A DNA stretch of 7,968 nucleotides from Planctomycetota bacterium (GTDB lineage: Bacteria > Planctomycetota > Phycisphaerae > UBA1845): positions 1-7,968 of the forward strand of contig JADFRH010000097.1 of the NCBI GenBank assembly GCA_022561415.1, written 5' to 3'. Positions 6,689 to 7,968 of this stretch are shown one piece after another (position 1 is the first letter of the stretch; each line of letters begins with the position of its first letter). The position numbers were made by a program, and so were the translations under genes. The notes below the pieces were generated by a model that saw only the letters and a program-made list of their open reading frames with translations, was not told where the DNA came from and did not search any database.

Positions 6689-7636
6689 ATGAAACGTACG
6701 ATTTTTTGTGGTGTTGTCGCTCTGGCGATGGCCTATGCCGCCTCGGCTGCAACCGCTTGCCCGAAGCATGCCAAGGCCAAGAGCGAAGCCGCCTCGCTGG
6801 TTAGCATCAAGGCCAAGGCGCCGTGCAGCGGTGCCAAGACCGTGGCAACCGACGGACGTTCAGAAAACGCCAAGGCGCCGTGCAGCAGCAAGAAGGCCAC
6901 TACGGTCTCGGATCTGGCGAGCCCCTGCGGCAAGAACTGCGACAAGCCCTGCTGTGCCAAGGGCGCCAAGACGGTCGCCGGGAAAAAGGGATGCTGCGGC
7001 AACTGCGACAAGAAGGGCAAGACCGTCGCATACAAAGGCGGCTGCCCGGTTGCGGCGAAGAGCAAGGTCGTTCTCGCGTCCCTGCCTGCGATCGAGTATC
7101 GCGTCGGCGATGAGGTCACCGGCTGCTCGAAGAGTGCCGCCGCGATGGCCGAAGAGTCCGGCAAGCCGCTCGAGTACGTGATCGGCAAGGAAAATTTCAA
7201 GAACGAGGGCGAGGCCATCGTTCGCCTTACGGCCCTTCTCGAAGAATCCGCGGCTGATATGCAGTCCGTTCAGTACGTGGCCGGCGGCAAGTGCGGGCGA
7301 TGCCCCATGACCGCCAAGGGCATTGCCAAGTCTACCGGCACGAAGGTCGCCTACCGGGTGGGCGGTGTCGATTTCGACAAGAAAGAGGACGCGGTGAAAG
7401 TCGCCAAGCTGGTGGCTGACGCCGTGAAATCGGTCGCCATGACCTACAAGGTCGACGGCAAGACCTTTCACTGCAACAAGACCGCCGGGGCCAAGTGCAA
7501 GAAATCCGGCAAGAAGATGACGTACGTCGTCGGGGATCAGGAGACCGGATGTGCCATGTCGGCGAAGCTGATGCAGGCCCAGGCGAAGGTCCGCAAGATG
7601 CGTCGTTTTCGCTGTACGGCGTCGTTTTCGCTGTAA
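6689..7636 (+). CDS. exported Cys/Lys-rich repeat protein, family not recognised
   Basis: 315 aa with a clear Sec signal peptide (Lys2-Arg3, hydrophobic 5-20, cleavage likely after ASA at 20). The N-terminal half (21-120) is Lys/Ala/Cys-rich with close cysteines (Cys80, 84, 88, 89, 102, 103, 106, 119) and short echoes: AKAPCS twice, NCDK twice, KTVA three times. The C-terminal half (~135-305) is a regular repeat. Tyr137, Tyr196 and Tyr253 are each followed exactly 9 residues later by Cys (146, 205, 262), then 17 later by Tyr (163, 222, 279), usually within YxVG. Helix-like stretches rich in Ala, Lys and Leu follow. Total 19 cysteines. A metal-binding or redox role outside the cytoplasm is an inference from composition only. 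The gene has its own promoter candidate, strong ribosome site and terminator, so it is probably monocistronic and well expressed. The last residues (after ~305) come from a short DNA duplication and look non-native. Confidence 0.85.
   Translation: MKRTIFCGVVALAMAYAASAATACPKHAKAKSEAASLVSIKAKAPCSGAKTVATDGRSENAKAPCSSKKATTVSDLASPCGKNCDKPCCAKGAKTVAGKKGCCGNCDKKGKTVAYKGGCPVAAKSKVVLASLPAIEYRVGDEVTGCSKSAAAMAEESGKPLEYVIGKENFKNEGEAIVRLTALLEESAADMQSVQYVAGGKCGRCPMTAKGIAKSTGTKVAYRVGGVDFDKKEDAVKVAKLVADAVKSVAMTYKVDGKTFHCNKTAGAKCKKSGKKMTYVVGDQETGCAMSAKLMQAQAKVRKMRRFRCTASFSL
7091..7603 (+). repeat. three ~58-residue modules (six half-repeats) encoded in the Cys-rich gene
   Basis: Modules span residues 135-193, 194-250 and 251-305; Tyr-to-Tyr periods are 59 and 57 residues. 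Each splits into two halves starting at a Tyr, 26 residues apart in all three. First halves carry Cys at Tyr+9; second halves of modules 1 and 2 instead carry Phe at Tyr+7 and an Ala after an acidic residue (GEA, EDA). The second half of module 3 (Tyr279) reverts to the Cys type with Cys288 at Tyr+9. Pattern suggests a beta-hairpin then a helix per half; fold is inferred. Confidence 0.7.
7600..7635 (+). repeat. tandem direct repeat, 17-bp identical units with 19-bp period
   Basis: GCGTCGTTTTCGCTGTA occurs at 7600-7616 and again at 7619-7635, separated by CG. The period is not a multiple of 3, so the same DNA is read as RRFRC in the first copy and as ASFSL then stop in the second. It sets the stop codon (TAA 7634-7636) of the Cys-rich gene. 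Confidence 0.9.
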
Positions 7637-7651
7637 TTCGGCACCGACCGA

Positions 7652-7670
7652 CTTTCGATAGTACCGAAAG
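7652..7670 (+). other. small hairpin preceding the terminator
   Basis: CTTTCG (7652-7657) and CGAAAG (7665-7670) pair perfectly around a 7-nt loop, just downstream of the Cys-rich gene stop and 6 nt before the terminator stem. It may protect the 3' end of the transcript. Confidence 0.45.
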
Positions 7671-7676
7671 CCAAAG

Positions 7677-7710
7677 AGCCCAGGGCGTGTCGGCCCCGGG
7701 CTTTCTTTTT
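7677..7710 (+). terminator. Rho-independent terminator of the Cys-rich protein gene
   Basis: AGCCCAGGGC (7677-7686) pairs with GCCCCGGGCT (7693-7702), a 10-bp stem with one A/C mismatch and a 6-nt loop, followed by a T-rich tract to 7710. On the minus strand the same stem is followed by CTTTGGCTTTC, so it may also act weakly on the convergent gene ending at 7802. Confidence 0.88.
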
Positions 7711-7761
7711 GTCTTCTGGAACCGTCTCCGGTTTGGATGTGACGGCGCTTGACTAACGATC

Positions 7762-7789
7762 AACCCTACGTGCGTACAATCTTAGGGTT
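7762..7789. repeat. inverted repeat between convergent genes
   Basis: AACCCTA (7762-7768) and TAGGGTT (7783-7789) form a perfect 7-bp dyad with a 14-nt loop, inside the gap between the plus-strand terminator and the minus-strand stop at 7802. Neither strand has a T-tract after it, so its role as a terminator is doubtful. The rest of 7711-7801 shows no gene. Confidence 0.4.
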
Positions 7790-7801
7790 CATAGCTCGCC
7801 G

Positions 7802-7968
7802 CTACCGCTGCGGTTTCTTAGCCGTGCTGTCCGCGCTCCCCTGGCCACGGTCAAACAGCAGGTACGCCGACGCTACTTCATCAGAGGCGGTTGTCACATG
7901 CTCGTCATCGACATGACGCCAGGTTCCGTTCCCGAAATCAACGATGAAGGCGATGACACCCGGCACTA
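7802..7968 (-). CDS. C-terminal fragment of an unidentified protein (start beyond window)
   Basis: The minus strand is open from the right edge to TAG at 7802-7804: 54 codons with coding-like high GC at third positions. The peptide contains FGNGTWRHVDDEHVTTASDE followed by VASAYLLFDRG, then a polar, Lys-ending tail. The W-x-x-x-D-D-x-x-V then A-Y-L-L-F order resembles the end of ubiquitin-specific (C19) proteases, where it follows the catalytic GHY histidine. Here the aligned stretch reads PGVIAF and lacks that His. This resemblance is from memory and weak; treat the product as unknown. The other two minus-strand frames close within this stretch, which supports this one as coding. Confidence 0.55.
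   Translation of the reverse strand, partial: VPGVIAFIVDFGNGTWRHVDDEHVTTASDEVASAYLLFDRGQGSADSTAKKPQR

Noticed and set aside
6708..7471. Several open frames on both strands across the Cys-rich gene
   Set aside because: Alternate-frame readings of a codon-biased repetitive gene; they lack ribosome sites, whereas the chosen frame has signal peptide, exact repeats and AAGGAG.
7749..7780. TTGACT and TACAAT resembling a plus-strand promoter
   Set aside because: The spacer is 20 nt, too long for a good sigma-70 promoter, and the only plus-strand frame beyond it is antisense to the better-supported minus-strand fragment.
7762..7789. AACCCTA/TAGGGTT arms resembling telomere repeat units
   Set aside because: A single inverted pair, not a tandem array; chance similarity.
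7898..7968. Plus-strand open frame from ATG 7898 to the right edge
   Set aside because: Only 23 codons, no strong ribosome site, and it conflicts with the minus-strand frame that has a more protein-like translation.

Overview
The window reads as a chromosomal segment from a high-GC Gram-negative bacterium. The best guess is a planctomycete-type organism (Planctomycetota, possibly a Phycisphaerae-like lineage). This rests on style rather than a marker gene: Sec and lipoprotein signal peptides, a long-form glucose-6-phosphate isomerase with a C-terminal extension, multidomain fusion proteins, and an odd exported Cys/Lys-rich repeat protein. No rRNA, tRNA, CRISPR array, transposase or phage gene was seen.

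Left part, minus strand (1-3495): a two-gene unit. A major-facilitator transporter fused to a PlsC-type acyltransferase lies upstream of pgi (glucose-6-phosphate isomerase, cut off by the left edge). The two share an ATGA stop/start overlap, so translational coupling is likely. A divergent intergenic region (3496-3741) carries a strong interrupted dyad.

Middle, plus strand (3742-5950): two adjacent paralogous peptidyl-prolyl isomerases. Each has an export signal, a cyclophilin domain and an FKBP domain in one chain, that is, a dual-family immunophilin. The first keeps nearly all FKBP pocket residues and most cyclophilin ones. The second is probably a lipoprotein and has lost key residues in both domains. 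They look like a tandem duplication followed by divergence and probably assist folding in the cell envelope.

Right part, plus strand: queD (6-carboxy-5,6,7,8-tetrahydropterin synthase, queuosine/7-deazaguanine pathway) at 6094-6528. It is followed by an independently promoted gene (extended -10 element, excellent ribosome binding site, textbook terminator) for an exported Cys-rich protein, 6689-7636. That protein has a metallothionein-like N-terminal half and a C-terminal half built from six regularly spaced Tyr/Gly half-repeats, most carrying a fixed-position Cys. I do not recognise the family, and it is the most novel-looking item here. Its 3' end contains a 19-bp-period tandem duplication that sets the present C-terminus.

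Right edge, minus strand (7802-7968): the last 54 codons of a convergent gene whose tail faintly resembles the C-terminal box of ubiquitin-specific proteases.
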